DNA from: Arenibacter certesii DSM 19833
GTDB taxonomy: Bacteria; Bacteroidota; Bacteroidia; Flavobacteriales; Flavobacteriaceae
Direction: 5' to 3'
NCBI RefSeq assembly: GCF_000429545.1
Contig: NZ_AUCB01000034.1
Coordinates: 1 to 56,998, forward strand
DNA length: 56,998 nt
Positions 20,201 through 27,396 of this stretch are shown piece by piece. Made by a program: the position numbers and the translations under genes. The notes below the pieces were generated by a model. The model saw nothing but the letters and a program-made list of their open reading frames with translations. It was not told where the DNA came from and ran no database searches. Every line of letters begins with the position of its first letter. The stretch's first letter is position 1.

Positions 20201-20518
20201 ATTTATGGAGAAATTTCCATCAAAATCTGCAATAACGCCATTTGTAGTGCCTTTTTCAACAATGTTAGCTCCAGAAAGAGGAGTACCCGTATCGTCCGTA
20301 ACCTGGCCAGTAACAACCATCTGTTGATGGACTGACGGCTGGATTCTAAATCCGTCTATAGGTTCATTATGCAATTCAAGCGCTGTTCTAGTAAAATTTA
20401 AATGGGTTGCATTGGCCTGTATGGTAAATACTACCATTAACATTAACATTAAACTACTTCCTATCTTGAATTTAAATTCAAGAGGTGGATAGGACCTTCT
20501 TTTTTGATTGTTTCTCAT
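17282..20518 (-). CDS. SusC/RagA-family TonB-linked outer-membrane transporter
   Basis: The chosen start is the ATG at 20518 (MRNNQKRRSYPPLEFKFK), giving 1078 residues; a longer in-frame start at 20563 adds 15 unlikely residues before the signal peptide. A carboxypeptidase-regulatory-like domain follows (TGQVTDDTGTPLSGANIVEK). Next come the TonB-box region (LDEVIVTGY) and the plug with VQGRSAGVEVLSSN, IRIRGFSTIRNNDPLYVIDG and SIYGSRAANGVVVITTK. The long beta-barrel ends in the aromatic tail TVTLGLNIAF. It imports nutrients captured by the SusD partner in a TonB-dependent way. No HTCS, ECF/anti-sigma or other dedicated regulator is adjacent. Confidence 0.95.
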   Translation of the reverse strand: MRNNQKRRSYPPLEFKFKIGSSLMLMLMVVFTIQANATHLNFTRTALELHNEPIDGFRIQPSVHQQMVVTGQVTDDTGTPLSGANIVEKGTTNGVIADFDGNFSINVRSEDPILVISFIGFITKEQPVAGLEQLNIVLQEDSAKLDEVIVTGYTSERKSDLTGAVSIVKIDEMTDQPLGSVNEIVQGRSAGVEVLSSNSPGGNAAIRIRGFSTIRNNDPLYVIDGVPTTTGINLINPNDIESLQVLKDASSASIYGSRAANGVVVITTKKGQDGKVKIAYDGYAGAMTVVKLPKLASAAQYGEGLWQAFANDGITPSNDIYGSGSTPVIPAFLDAQNTIPSADTDWLGALFNTALVTSHNISFSSGTEASNSFFSVGYYKQDGILKDTGFDRYTFRANINFKLGSMVTVGENFSLSFSNNTDVNTNSLLGSPIYGAFLMPSIAPIYNINGEFTGYPLDDIQNPLGALTRNRNNEDKTLRLFGNVFAEIQLAKGLKFKTNYGLTISNFSGTNFNPTFTEPNVQRVLADLTKSEQNLLEWTFTNTLNYDTTFNDKHNLNLLGGYESIESSLETLSAFRQGFPGNDPNFQVLNAGDSGTQQNTNMKFENSLVSYFGKANYSYDDRYLASYTIRRDGTSKLANNKWGTFSAASLGWKISNEAFYKSELVNSLKLRLGWGQNGNQDIPPYVTSSGYFSNAFNSNYAIDGAQNSVFNGYILSRNSNPDLKWETTEQYNIGIDLGIMSNRLDFTLDYFSKTTEDLLLERQLAPISGGTNSSVWDNVGAMNNKGFELGANYRNDYDRELQFSAGLNMSVIRNKLTSLKEGVDFVGIDAVTLHSNNFDQEVSRTAVGQPIASFYGWVADGIFQDQSEIDAHSFQNASTSPGDIRFKDINNDNVIDDKDRAFIGNPHPDFSLNLNLNFEYKNFDLTAFFRSSFGNDVYDLTRYYSDFYNLSSYNKHSRIADAWTPSNSGSSIPRLSLNDPNNNIRPSSYYVKDGTFVKLQTLQLGYNFNPQLIENFSLSKFRLYVNLQNVFTITGYDGIDPEIGLQNYSSDDRNLDIGVDRAIYPPSRTVTLGLNIAF

Positions 20519-21104
20519 ATCTTTAAAATAATAACTGTGGTTATATAATTGTTTTAATCCCATTGTAATTTCGGGATAGGGTAATTAGAATTGTTTTTAG
20601 ATTTCCATATTATAGATGTATAAGTGAATTTATAGTGAAGTTAGATTTTTAGAGCTGAATTTATAAAAGGAATGGTTATTCATTATAACTTATAATCACT
20701 GCTTTCCATTCTTCCTCAATTGAAGTCGGCTTTTACGGACTTTATCCTTTTGCGATTAATAGACTTCATGCGATTTATAAAAATAACTCTTTTTTTAACT
20801 TTAAAATTAAAGAATCGGATGTGAGTTTGTTAAATAATTATATTTTTATTCTTTCAGGATGAAAAAGTAGTGAGAGATTTCTTTATAGGTTAAATTCTAA
20901 ACATATTCGAGAATTTTTTTATTGTTAATATGTGGCAATAATAGCCAGTTAAATAACGCTAGGAGTTAAGCTAATATTAAGTGCATATTAATCAATTGCG
21001 GGTTCCTACAGTTTCTTAATAGATATAATGCATACGGATTATAAGTGTAGCTTACTTTTACTGTTGTTCTGAATTAACTTCAATATTAAATTATTATTAT
21101 TATA
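20519..21104. other. Divergent intergenic region, SusC operon / sialidase-like gene
   Basis: About 586 bp without a gene. It must carry the promoters of both the minus-strand SusCD operon and the plus-strand sialidase-like gene. No convincing operator or TTG/TAnnTTTG pair was identified. Confidence 0.45.
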
Positions 21105-22355
21105 ATGAATCGTAAAGTGAAGAAATTCAGTTTGTTAAGTTTTATCTTTGTTCTTTCGGTACAATGTGCAGTTAGGAATTCAACCAACCCGAGGTCGGAA
21201 GTGAAACCTGAAAGTGCTATAATAGGTATCCATGATAAACCGAAAATTTTAGGAGATAGTTCGCTTGGGGTGCGTAAAATAAAAGATATTGTTATTTACA
21301 GGGACTCTTTGTTTTATTCCACGTTCCCTTCTGTAATAACTCGTCCTAACGGAGAAGTACTGGTGTCATTTAGGCGAGCGCCAGATCGTAAAATATTTGG
21401 GGAATCGGGCTCCAATCATGTTGATCCAAATAGTTATTTAGTTTCAGTTAGGTCCAATGATAATGGAGAAACATGGACAGAAAACCCTGAGTTAATTTAT
21501 TCCCATCCATTTGGAGGGTCCCAGGATCCCTGTCTTCTACAGTTAAAGGACGGCACTCTTCTTTGTACAAGTTACGGTTGGGCTTTTCTTAATACAGAAG
21601 GTATGGCCAATTTAAAGCTACCTAATTTCGTTAGTTCAGATGCTACTTTCTTAGGAGGATATCTGGTTCGTTCCTTTGATGGGGGAAAAACATGGGGAGA
21701 TGTTATTTATCCTCCTCATATAGAACCGGAAATTCTAAATGATGCATTTGGTGCTCCGGTGGCAGCCTATAATAGAGGAGCACTATATGAGGCAAACGAT
21801 GGGAGGATTTTATGGATAGTAGCGGCCCACGATATGCCCAATAAAACATCAAACCATCTGATCACCTCAGACGATAAGGGATTAACTTGGGATTATGTTT
21901 CTCCAGTAGCTGTAGACAGCAGGGTGTCTTTTAATGAGGCCTCTATTATTGAAACTCCAAAGGGTGATCTCATAGGCTTTTTAAGAACAGCTGATTTTGA
22001 AGACCAAGCGGTGATTTCGCGTTCTACAGATGGAGGTAAAACCTTTAAATGGGAATCTATGGGTTTCCAAGGCCACCCTTTAAATGCATTGCAATTAAAG
22101 GATAATAGGGTGTTACTTACTTATGGCTACCGCCATAAACCCTATGGAATACGGGCTCGTATTTTGAATGCCGAATGCACCAATTTTGCAACTGCTCCTG
22201 AGATAGTGATTCGGAAAGATGGTGGATCTAGCGATATCGGTTATACCTGGCCAACTCAATTAGATGATGGGAGCGTTTTGGTAGTGTACTATTTTAATTT
22301 AGAAAATGGTAGCCGTCATATTGCTGGTACTATTTTGGATATTCAAAATAAATAA
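21105..22355 (+). CDS. Sialidase-like (BNR/Asp-box) lipoprotein
   Basis: The 416-residue protein has a lipoprotein signal (lipobox LSVQC, Cys 21). It is a six-bladed sialidase-fold propeller with at least four Asp boxes: SNDNGETWTE, SFDGGKTWGD, SDDKGLTWDY and STDGGKTFKW. An RxP-type loop is seen near the N-terminus (FPSVITRPNGEVLVSFRR). These features place it in the sialidase/neuraminidase superfamily of exported enzymes, which also includes non-sialidase propellers. No full set of the three catalytic arginines could be assigned with confidence, so the substrate is open. It is divergent from the SusCD operon, and the two may form a small glycan-use locus. No terminator belonging to this gene was seen; the hairpin just after it points the other way. 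Confidence 0.75.
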   Translation: MNRKVKKFSLLSFIFVLSVQCAVRNSTNPRSEVKPESAIIGIHDKPKILGDSSLGVRKIKDIVIYRDSLFYSTFPSVITRPNGEVLVSFRRAPDRKIFGESGSNHVDPNSYLVSVRSNDNGETWTENPELIYSHPFGGSQDPCLLQLKDGTLLCTSYGWAFLNTEGMANLKLPNFVSSDATFLGGYLVRSFDGGKTWGDVIYPPHIEPEILNDAFGAPVAAYNRGALYEANDGRILWIVAAHDMPNKTSNHLITSDDKGLTWDYVSPVAVDSRVSFNEASIIETPKGDLIGFLRTADFEDQAVISRSTDGGKTFKWESMGFQGHPLNALQLKDNRVLLTYGYRHKPYGIRARILNAECTNFATAPEIVIRKDGGSSDIGYTWPTQLDDGSVLVVYYFNLENGSRHIAGTILDIQNK

Positions 22356-22440
22356 AATAGGAGAGATGGGTTATAGTAGCATATTTAACCATATAGATTT
22401 TATTCTGGGGAATAAGTTTTACTCCGTTTGTAAAACAAAA

Positions 22441-22471
22441 GAGGCCGACTAAACATTATTTAGCCGACCTC
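22441..22471 (-). terminator. Rho-independent terminator of the di-haem/Rieske/porin operon
   Basis: On the minus strand a 13-bp stem with two G-U pairs (GAGGTCGGCTAAA with TTTAGTCGGCCTC) is followed by TTTTGTTTT. It sits 33 bp past the porin stop codon at 22504. Confidence 0.85.
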
Positions 22472-22503
22472 AAACAACACTACTTAACTTAAAATCTGAA
22501 ATA

Positions 22504-23727
22504 TTAAAAATAAGTGGAAAGCCCTAAACTAAATCCGCCTGTCTTTGCAGCTGGATTATCGTGTACGTCCGTCTGATGTTGAATTCGATAATTGAGTCGG
22601 AATACGGTTTGTTGCGAGGGTCTAAAACTAACAGCAGGCATTGCGCTCCACAAATGGTCCCCGATATCATAACCGGTTTCTTCAAAAGTGCCTACGTTCC
22701 AGTCTACGTATTCTAATCTGCATCCTAGGTTAAGGGAGGCATTCTCCCAGCCTAACATTTTTTTACTGACTATAGGTTGCACTATGTCCAAAAATCCACC
22801 GTGTTGTTTGTTGCCATATTGCGGGGTATAGTTGTTGGGAACATCCACCTTTATCCAGGCCCATTCACCGGTTATAAAGGTCTTCCATTTTGGTAGGGTG
22901 TGGTTGTAATCTAAGGCAAAAACGGTGAGTCTTCTTTTTTCATCTACCTCTTCGCCATCGTCTTCAAAAGTGTTGTAGATGCCACCCATATAAGAGAGTC
23001 CGATTTCCCCGAAATTAGTATGGCGTACTGCAATCTTAGCTGTGGTTAAGGGGGTACCACTAGCGCTTTCCTCAAATCTTGAAAAGTTGGCCTTTGATGC
23101 GGGCAAATAGGTTTTGTTTTGGTCATTATCTATTACCGTATTGTCAAAACCACCAGTGAGATAAAGCTCGTATCCCATCATCCAATCCGCTTTGTATGTT
23201 TTACCAAACAGTCCAAATCCGGCTGTACTCCAAGTAGCGGGGAGCATTTGGGTGGCAGAAATAGGCCTATCCGTAAATTCCCATTTAGGGCCATCGTGAT
23301 TTTGGTTAAAAGCACCTATCGGATTCATAATTATCCCTCCGCGTAGGTTGAGTAGCGGATGAAATTCTACATCCAAGGAGGCAAATTCAATGACAATTTC
23401 ATTACCTCCTTCTTCAAATTCGATTTCACTCATAAACTTTAGTTTTTTACCAATGGAAGAGGACAGAAAGAGCGTCATCCGTCTCATTTGAAATTCGTGT
23501 CCTTCTGTAATCCCTTCGGTACCCATGTATTGCCAATTGGCTTCCATATAACCACCTACAGAAACGGGGGATATGCTTAAATTTAAAAAGGGACGATCGT
23601 AAACTGCGTCCATATTTAATCCCTTTTCGGTAGAATCTTTTTTGGTGTGCTGTAAAAGGGTTGCGTCTATTTGGGCTTGGACTATCCCAGTCATGGATAA
23701 AAGTACTAGGGTAATTATTTTTTTCAT
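22504..23727 (-). CDS. Porin-like outer-membrane beta-barrel protein
   Basis: The start at 23727 (MKKIITLVLLSMTGIVQAQ) gives a clean signal peptide and 407 residues; an upstream in-frame start at 23772 adds residues unlikely to be translated. The mature protein has alternating polar and aromatic strands typical of a 16-18-strand barrel, with phrases such as GGYMEANWQYMG, FEEGGNEIVIEFASLDVEFH and ALDYNHTLPKWKTFITGEW, and ends in the outer-membrane sorting pattern GFSLGLSTYF. It resembles the OprP/OprO-type and 'phosphate-selective porin' families only in general form. It lies 90 bp after the Rieske gene and before a terminator, so it is probably the last gene of the metal-regulated operon. The transported solute is unknown. 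Confidence 0.75.
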   Translation of the reverse strand: MKKIITLVLLSMTGIVQAQIDATLLQHTKKDSTEKGLNMDAVYDRPFLNLSISPVSVGGYMEANWQYMGTEGITEGHEFQMRRMTLFLSSSIGKKLKFMSEIEFEEGGNEIVIEFASLDVEFHPLLNLRGGIIMNPIGAFNQNHDGPKWEFTDRPISATQMLPATWSTAGFGLFGKTYKADWMMGYELYLTGGFDNTVIDNDQNKTYLPASKANFSRFEESASGTPLTTAKIAVRHTNFGEIGLSYMGGIYNTFEDDGEEVDEKRRLTVFALDYNHTLPKWKTFITGEWAWIKVDVPNNYTPQYGNKQHGGFLDIVQPIVSKKMLGWENASLNLGCRLEYVDWNVGTFEETGYDIGDHLWSAMPAVSFRPSQQTVFRLNYRIQHQTDVHDNPAAKTGGFSLGLSTYF

Positions 23728-23816
23728 CTGATAATATATATAGTGACCATTTCTACTTAAATTAAATTCCACATGAAATTCTAAAGTAACAGTCGAGTTT
23801 AGTGGGGTTTATTTTG

Positions 23817-24257
23817 TTAATGCTCTACTGACTTTAGGGAAACGTGAATACTATCTTGTGAAATACGTACAGGGAATGATCGTAAGGCATCCGTAGCAGG
23901 ACCATTGGTTACATTTCCTTTGTTATCAAATTCGCTTCCATGCGCAGCACATACCAACTTATCTCCGTAAGCATTAAGCTCATTTCCCTGATGAGTGCAC
24001 TGGAGGTAAAGGGCATTAAATTCATCTAAGGAGAATCGAAACAGCGCAATTGGGAACTGAAGTTTAGAATTGTTTACTACGATATAGTTATAATGGCCAT
24101 CCTTCTTTGCAAAGTCAGATTTTGGAATAACCAGCTCATCTCCTTTTATATTGGCTGTAATATTTTTAGTTGGCACACAACTTTGTAGGAATACACCAAT
24201 TGAGGTAGCCCCTAGGCAAGCAAGTCCGCATGTTTTAATAAATTCTTTTCTTCGCAT
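23817..24257 (-). CDS. Rieske 2Fe-2S protein (lipoprotein-like)
   Basis: The 146-residue protein has the Rieske ligands C87-T-H89 (QCTHQGNEL) and C103-AA-H106 (CAAHGSEFD), 14 residues apart between the two Cys, which is the normal [2Fe-2S] arrangement. The N-terminus MRRKEFIKTCGLACLGATS has a basic lead and hydrophobic core ending at FLQSC (Cys 27), consistent with a lipobox or a membrane anchor. It has the arsenite-oxidase/QcrA small-subunit size. It is encoded 2 bp after the di-haem gene, in the same operon. Inference: a small extracytoplasmic electron carrier that works with the di-haem partner. No cytochrome b gene is nearby, so it is not part of a bc1 complex. Confidence 0.9.
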   Translation of the reverse strand: MRRKEFIKTCGLACLGATSIGVFLQSCVPTKNITANIKGDELVIPKSDFAKKDGHYNYIVVNNSKLQFPIALFRFSLDEFNALYLQCTHQGNELNAYGDKLVCAAHGSEFDNKGNVTNGPATDALRSFPVRISQDSIHVSLKSVEH

Positions 24258-24259
24258 AA

Positions 24260-25459
24260 TTATAAGGATTCTAAAAATTTTAAAAGATCATTTTTTTCGG
24301 ATTGATCTAACCTTACATATTGGTTCTTGCTATTTTCTGCCTCTCCTCCGTGCTGTAGAATGGCTTCTTCAATACTTCTTGCTCTACCGTCGTGCATAAG
24401 GTAGTACTGGCCACCTTGAGAATCTGGAGAAAGTCCCAGCCCCCATAGCGGGGCGGTGCGCCATTCTGAGGTAAGGGCACCGCCTTCAGTATATCCATCG
24501 TCTAATTCTGGTCCCATATCGTGCAGCAATAGATCAGTATAGGGATAAAAGGTGTTATAGGATAAGGCTTCTATAGGGGCATATCCGGTTTTCATTTCTG
24601 GAAGGTGACAAGAGGCACACTGTATTTGTGAGAAGACATTTTTTCCGTTTTTCACTTGTGGATCATCTTGGTTGCGAGGAACGGGTGCTTTTAAGGTTTC
24701 CAGGTAAAAAACAACATCCCTAATAGTTTGTTTAGAGATCTCTGGGTCTACAGCCAAACCGGAATAAGTGTCTATAGGATCGAAGAGGGAGGTGATTCCC
24801 ATATCTTGATTGTAGGCATCCACCGTTTGCTCCAAAAGATTGTATACTGAAGCTTTTTTGCCAAAACGATGTATGTATTTTCCATTTCTTGTAATGGCAT
24901 CAGGAGAGGGAATGATAAAATCCCTTAAATAATCCCAATTGGGTACTCCAGATATCCCATCACCGTCTAAATCGTCGGGGTCGGCAAGTGCAAGAATATC
25001 TGCATCGGTAACATACTGTAGAAATCCCAATCCAGTAACTGCTGGAGGGGTAAAAACAGAATGAGTAGCACCTTCTGGTATAGTTTCCGGAGTATATCCT
25101 GGTAGAGCGCGATTTTGTAATTGGGGTCCTCCTAAATGCAGGAACTTATTACCAGTAGAATCTACTTGCCCAAAACGGGTTAGGGAAGTGGAGGGTAATC
25201 CTTTTCCGTCTCCAGCATGGCAACTAACGCAACTGGTAGCTACAAATAAGGGTCCAAGACCATTCTTGGAATGAAAAAGCTCATCGTTAAAAGCTACATC
25301 TCCACTAATGAATTGTGTTGTTTGGGCATGATTTAAACCCTCCATTGGGCCATCTAATAATTCTGACTCTATAGGTTCTGAAGAAAGAAAATCTTCACAT
25401 GACACTATTAATGACCCGATTAAAATCAGGTTTAGGATTGTAAATATTGATTTTATCAT
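24260..25459 (-). CDS. Di-haem oxidoreductase lipoprotein (DUF1111 'thiol oxidoreductase' type)
   Basis: The 399-residue protein has lipobox SLIVSC (Cys 21) and two c-type haem sites: C77-V-S-C-H81 (CVSCHAGDGKG) and CASCH near residue 285. Conserved family phrases include HSKNGLGPLFVATSC, GVPNWDYL, HRFGKKA, HDMGPELDDG, EWRTAPLWGLG and YLMHDGRARSIEEAILQHGGEA. This is the DUF1111 family, distantly related to MauG/CcpA peroxidases and often found beside iron-uptake genes. It is first in an operon with the Rieske protein and a porin. The promoter at 25485-25514 overlaps a DtxR-like operator, so expression is probably metal repressed. Confidence 0.9.
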   Translation of the reverse strand: MIKSIFTILNLILIGSLIVSCEDFLSSEPIESELLDGPMEGLNHAQTTQFISGDVAFNDELFHSKNGLGPLFVATSCVSCHAGDGKGLPSTSLTRFGQVDSTGNKFLHLGGPQLQNRALPGYTPETIPEGATHSVFTPPAVTGLGFLQYVTDADILALADPDDLDGDGISGVPNWDYLRDFIIPSPDAITRNGKYIHRFGKKASVYNLLEQTVDAYNQDMGITSLFDPIDTYSGLAVDPEISKQTIRDVVFYLETLKAPVPRNQDDPQVKNGKNVFSQIQCASCHLPEMKTGYAPIEALSYNTFYPYTDLLLHDMGPELDDGYTEGGALTSEWRTAPLWGLGLSPDSQGGQYYLMHDGRARSIEEAILQHGGEAENSKNQYVRLDQSEKNDLLKFLESL

Positions 25460-25484
25460 AACTCTTAATAAATAATTAGATATG

Positions 25485-25514
25485 CAAATATATTAAGTTA
25501 GGGATACCTAACAA
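25485..25514 (-). promoter_or_regulatory. Bacteroidetes sigma-ABfr-type promoter of the di-haem operon
   Basis: On the minus strand TTG (25514-25512) is followed after exactly 19 bp by TATATTTG (25492-25485), a perfect match to TTG-N19-TAnnTTTG. Predicted transcription starts near 25478, about 20 bp before the ATG at 25459. Confidence 0.8.
25497..25512. promoter_or_regulatory. DtxR/MntR-like operator palindrome
   Basis: GTTAGG-GATA-CCTAAC: two perfect 6-bp arms with a 4-bp centre. The TTAGG/CCTAA core is that of DtxR-family boxes. It lies between the two promoter elements of the di-haem operon and 45 bp before the start codon of the DtxR-family gene at 25557, so one site could control both directions. 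Confidence 0.75.
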
Positions 25515-25556
25515 ATTAATTTTGAAATATTTCTATCTTTACAAGAAACTATTGTA

Positions 25557-26216
25557 ATGCCATCACAAGCAACGGAGAATTATCTAAAGGCCCTTTATTA
25601 TTTATACTCTAAAAATCCAGAGATTTCCCTAACGGAATTGGGACAGCGGTTAGAGGTTAGCAAGCCTACTGTAAATGAGATGATTAAGAGGTTAGAGAAA
25701 CAAGGTTGGGTTACTTATGAAAGGTATAAGCCCATTTCTCTTACCGAGGAAGGAAAAAAAGCAGCTGCTTTGGTTATCAGAAAACACCGTTTATCTGAAA
25801 TGTTCTTATCAGAAATTATGGGGTTTGGATGGGAAGAAGTACATCAAATAGCCGAACAAATAGAGCATTTAAAATCCGATATTTTCTTTGATAGAATGAA
25901 TGAGATGTTAGGTTTCCCTACCAGTGATCCACACGGCTCGCCAATACCAGATAGGGAAGGAAATTTTATAGTGAACAATTATAAAATACTTTCTCAAATT
26001 GCAGAGGGTAAAACCGTGGAGTTAAAAGCCTTGCGAAGTAGTGATAAAGAATTTCTAATGTATTTGAATAAGAAGGAAATCCGCTTGGGATCCGTAATCA
26101 CCGTGAATAACATTGAAAAATTTGATAAAAGCATGACTGTCTCTTATGGGAAGCAAACAAATGTAATTCTTAGTCAGCCTGTTGCAGCAAAACTCTTAGT
26201 AGATCTAATCTCATAG
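25557..26216 (+). CDS. DtxR/MntR-family metal-dependent transcriptional repressor
   Basis: The 219-residue protein has the three expected parts. A winged helix-turn-helix (about 1-65: ATENYLKALYYLYSKNPEIS, TELGQRLEVSKPTVNEMIKR) comes first. The dimerisation/metal domain (about 66-140) has HRLSEMFLSEIMGF, the VHQIAEQIEH block and TSDPHGSPIP. A C-terminal FeoA/SH3-like domain follows (about 150-219). Metal ligands typical of the family (E and H in the EEVHQIAEQIEH and DPHG segments) are present. It senses Fe2+ or Mn2+ and represses uptake genes. It is divergent from the di-haem operon with a shared palindrome, and it sits beside the AraC/SusC/SusD/PepSY uptake locus. Autoregulation is likely. 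Iron versus manganese cannot be decided from sequence alone. Confidence 0.92.
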   Translation: MPSQATENYLKALYYLYSKNPEISLTELGQRLEVSKPTVNEMIKRLEKQGWVTYERYKPISLTEEGKKAAALVIRKHRLSEMFLSEIMGFGWEEVHQIAEQIEHLKSDIFFDRMNEMLGFPTSDPHGSPIPDREGNFIVNNYKILSQIAEGKTVELKALRSSDKEFLMYLNKKEIRLGSVITVNNIEKFDKSMTVSYGKQTNVILSQPVAAKLLVDLIS

Positions 26217-26297
26217 TTTTGTTATAGTGCCAAATATGACTCTTCTACTGCACTTTTAGAAAAGGTCATGTTTTAACTTGGGAACTACCGCATACCA

Positions 26298-27317
26298 TTA
26301 TCTATAATCAGTTGGCAGCTTACCGTGATGTTTTTTAAAGGCGGCAGAAAAATGGGTAGCATATTTATAACCTAAACTTTCAGCAATATCCGTAATCTTA
26401 CGGTCCGATTCTTTTAGGAGGTTTTTTGCCTTTTCCATTTTGTATTCCCTAAGGTAAGCCATTACGGAATTACCAAAGTGTGCTTTAAAATGGACTTTCA
26501 GGTGATACTCATTAGTTCCCACTGCTGTTGCCAATTCTTTAAGGCTGGGTGTTTCGGAAAGATTGGCCAACAATAATTTCTTGGCTTGGGCCATCTGTTT
26601 CGCGATTCGTTTATCTTCAGTCTGGTTTTCCGGTACAGATAAGGCCGTAAAATTGTTCCATTCACTACTATATAATAATAAAAGTTCCATAACTTTTATT
26701 TCGATGTAGTGTTCCAAAAAGCAACCAGTATACTTTTTGTATGCTAGCTCCTCTACAATTTGCCGCATTCTATAGTCAATTGGAAATGAGCTGTTGTTAA
26801 ATGATTTTATTGTTGCAGAAGGGGAGTGGTGCGCAAAGGATAAGATATTTTCAAAGTAAGCTTTCTCCGGACTGATGGCACTATTATGGATATTAATAAT
26901 AAATGCTTCTATAGCATCTTCAGATAAGGCAGTTAGCTGAATCTGCCCACAAGCGTATTTTACTAACTGTACCGTATTGGGAAGGATATCTAGAAATGCA
27001 CCCCTACCATCAGAAATCCTCAGGGATCCTTTCAAACCCATAAAAAGTTGAATATAATCCTCCCTACATTCAATAGTTGTGATTTTATTTAAATTTCCTG
27101 ACTTTCTACAATTACAATAATAAATACGGTCCGATAAAAACTCGTGCCCCGTTAAACTATCACTATCGAGGTCTCTAAATTTTGGGTGGGCTTGTCTGTC
27201 TTTACCATTTTTTACAATAAATCCTTTGTCGTCACCACGGTAGTCATTCAATAGACTATTGAATTGCATTACTACAGGTATTCCCTTTTTCGTCATTGAT
27301 ACTCCCTTTTTCGTCAT
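26298..27317 (-). CDS. AraC-family regulator, PchR-like
   Basis: The 339-residue protein has a C-terminal double helix-turn-helix (about 240-339) with SLKELATAVGTNEYHLKVHFK, the MAYLREYKMEKAKNLL linker helix and ITDIAESLGYKYATHFSAAF, ending in KKHHGKLPTDYR. The N-terminal half is a sensor domain of the PchR type, with LFMGLKGSLRISDG and VQLVKYACGQIQ. PchR regulators activate siderophore receptor genes when the siderophore is bound. It is divergent from the SusC-SusD-PepSY operon with an 79-bp gap. The first 14 codons are a tandem 7-codon duplication (MTKKGVS / MTKKGIP), so either ATG, or the later Met in VVMQFN, could be the true start. Confidence 0.88.
   Translation of the reverse strand: MTKKGVSMTKKGIPVVMQFNSLLNDYRGDDKGFIVKNGKDRQAHPKFRDLDSDSLTGHEFLSDRIYYCNCRKSGNLNKITTIECREDYIQLFMGLKGSLRISDGRGAFLDILPNTVQLVKYACGQIQLTALSEDAIEAFIINIHNSAISPEKAYFENILSFAHHSPSATIKSFNNSSFPIDYRMRQIVEELAYKKYTGCFLEHYIEIKVMELLLLYSSEWNNFTALSVPENQTEDKRIAKQMAQAKKLLLANLSETPSLKELATAVGTNEYHLKVHFKAHFGNSVMAYLREYKMEKAKNLLKESDRKITDIAESLGYKYATHFSAAFKKHHGKLPTDYR
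27276..27317 (-). repeat. 21-bp tandem duplication spanning the AraC start codon
   Basis: Two adjacent 21-bp units (27297-27317 and 27276-27296) each read ATGACGAAAAAGGGA plus two variable codons. Each unit carries its own in-frame ATG, giving MTKKGVS-MTKKGIP at the N-terminus. Confidence 0.85.
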
Positions 27318-27328
27318 TCTAATTGAAC

Positions 27329-27348
27329 CGACAACAATATTTTTGTCG
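27329..27348. promoter_or_regulatory. Inverted repeat, candidate AraC-regulator site
   Basis: CGACAA-N8-TTGTCG in the 79-bp gap between the divergent AraC gene and the SusC-like gene. Its position suits a site for the neighbouring regulator, but there is no direct evidence of binding. Confidence 0.35.
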
Positions 27349-27396
27349 CATCAAAATTAAGCTTTTTTAGACTAAATCTAAATAACAAACAGTACT

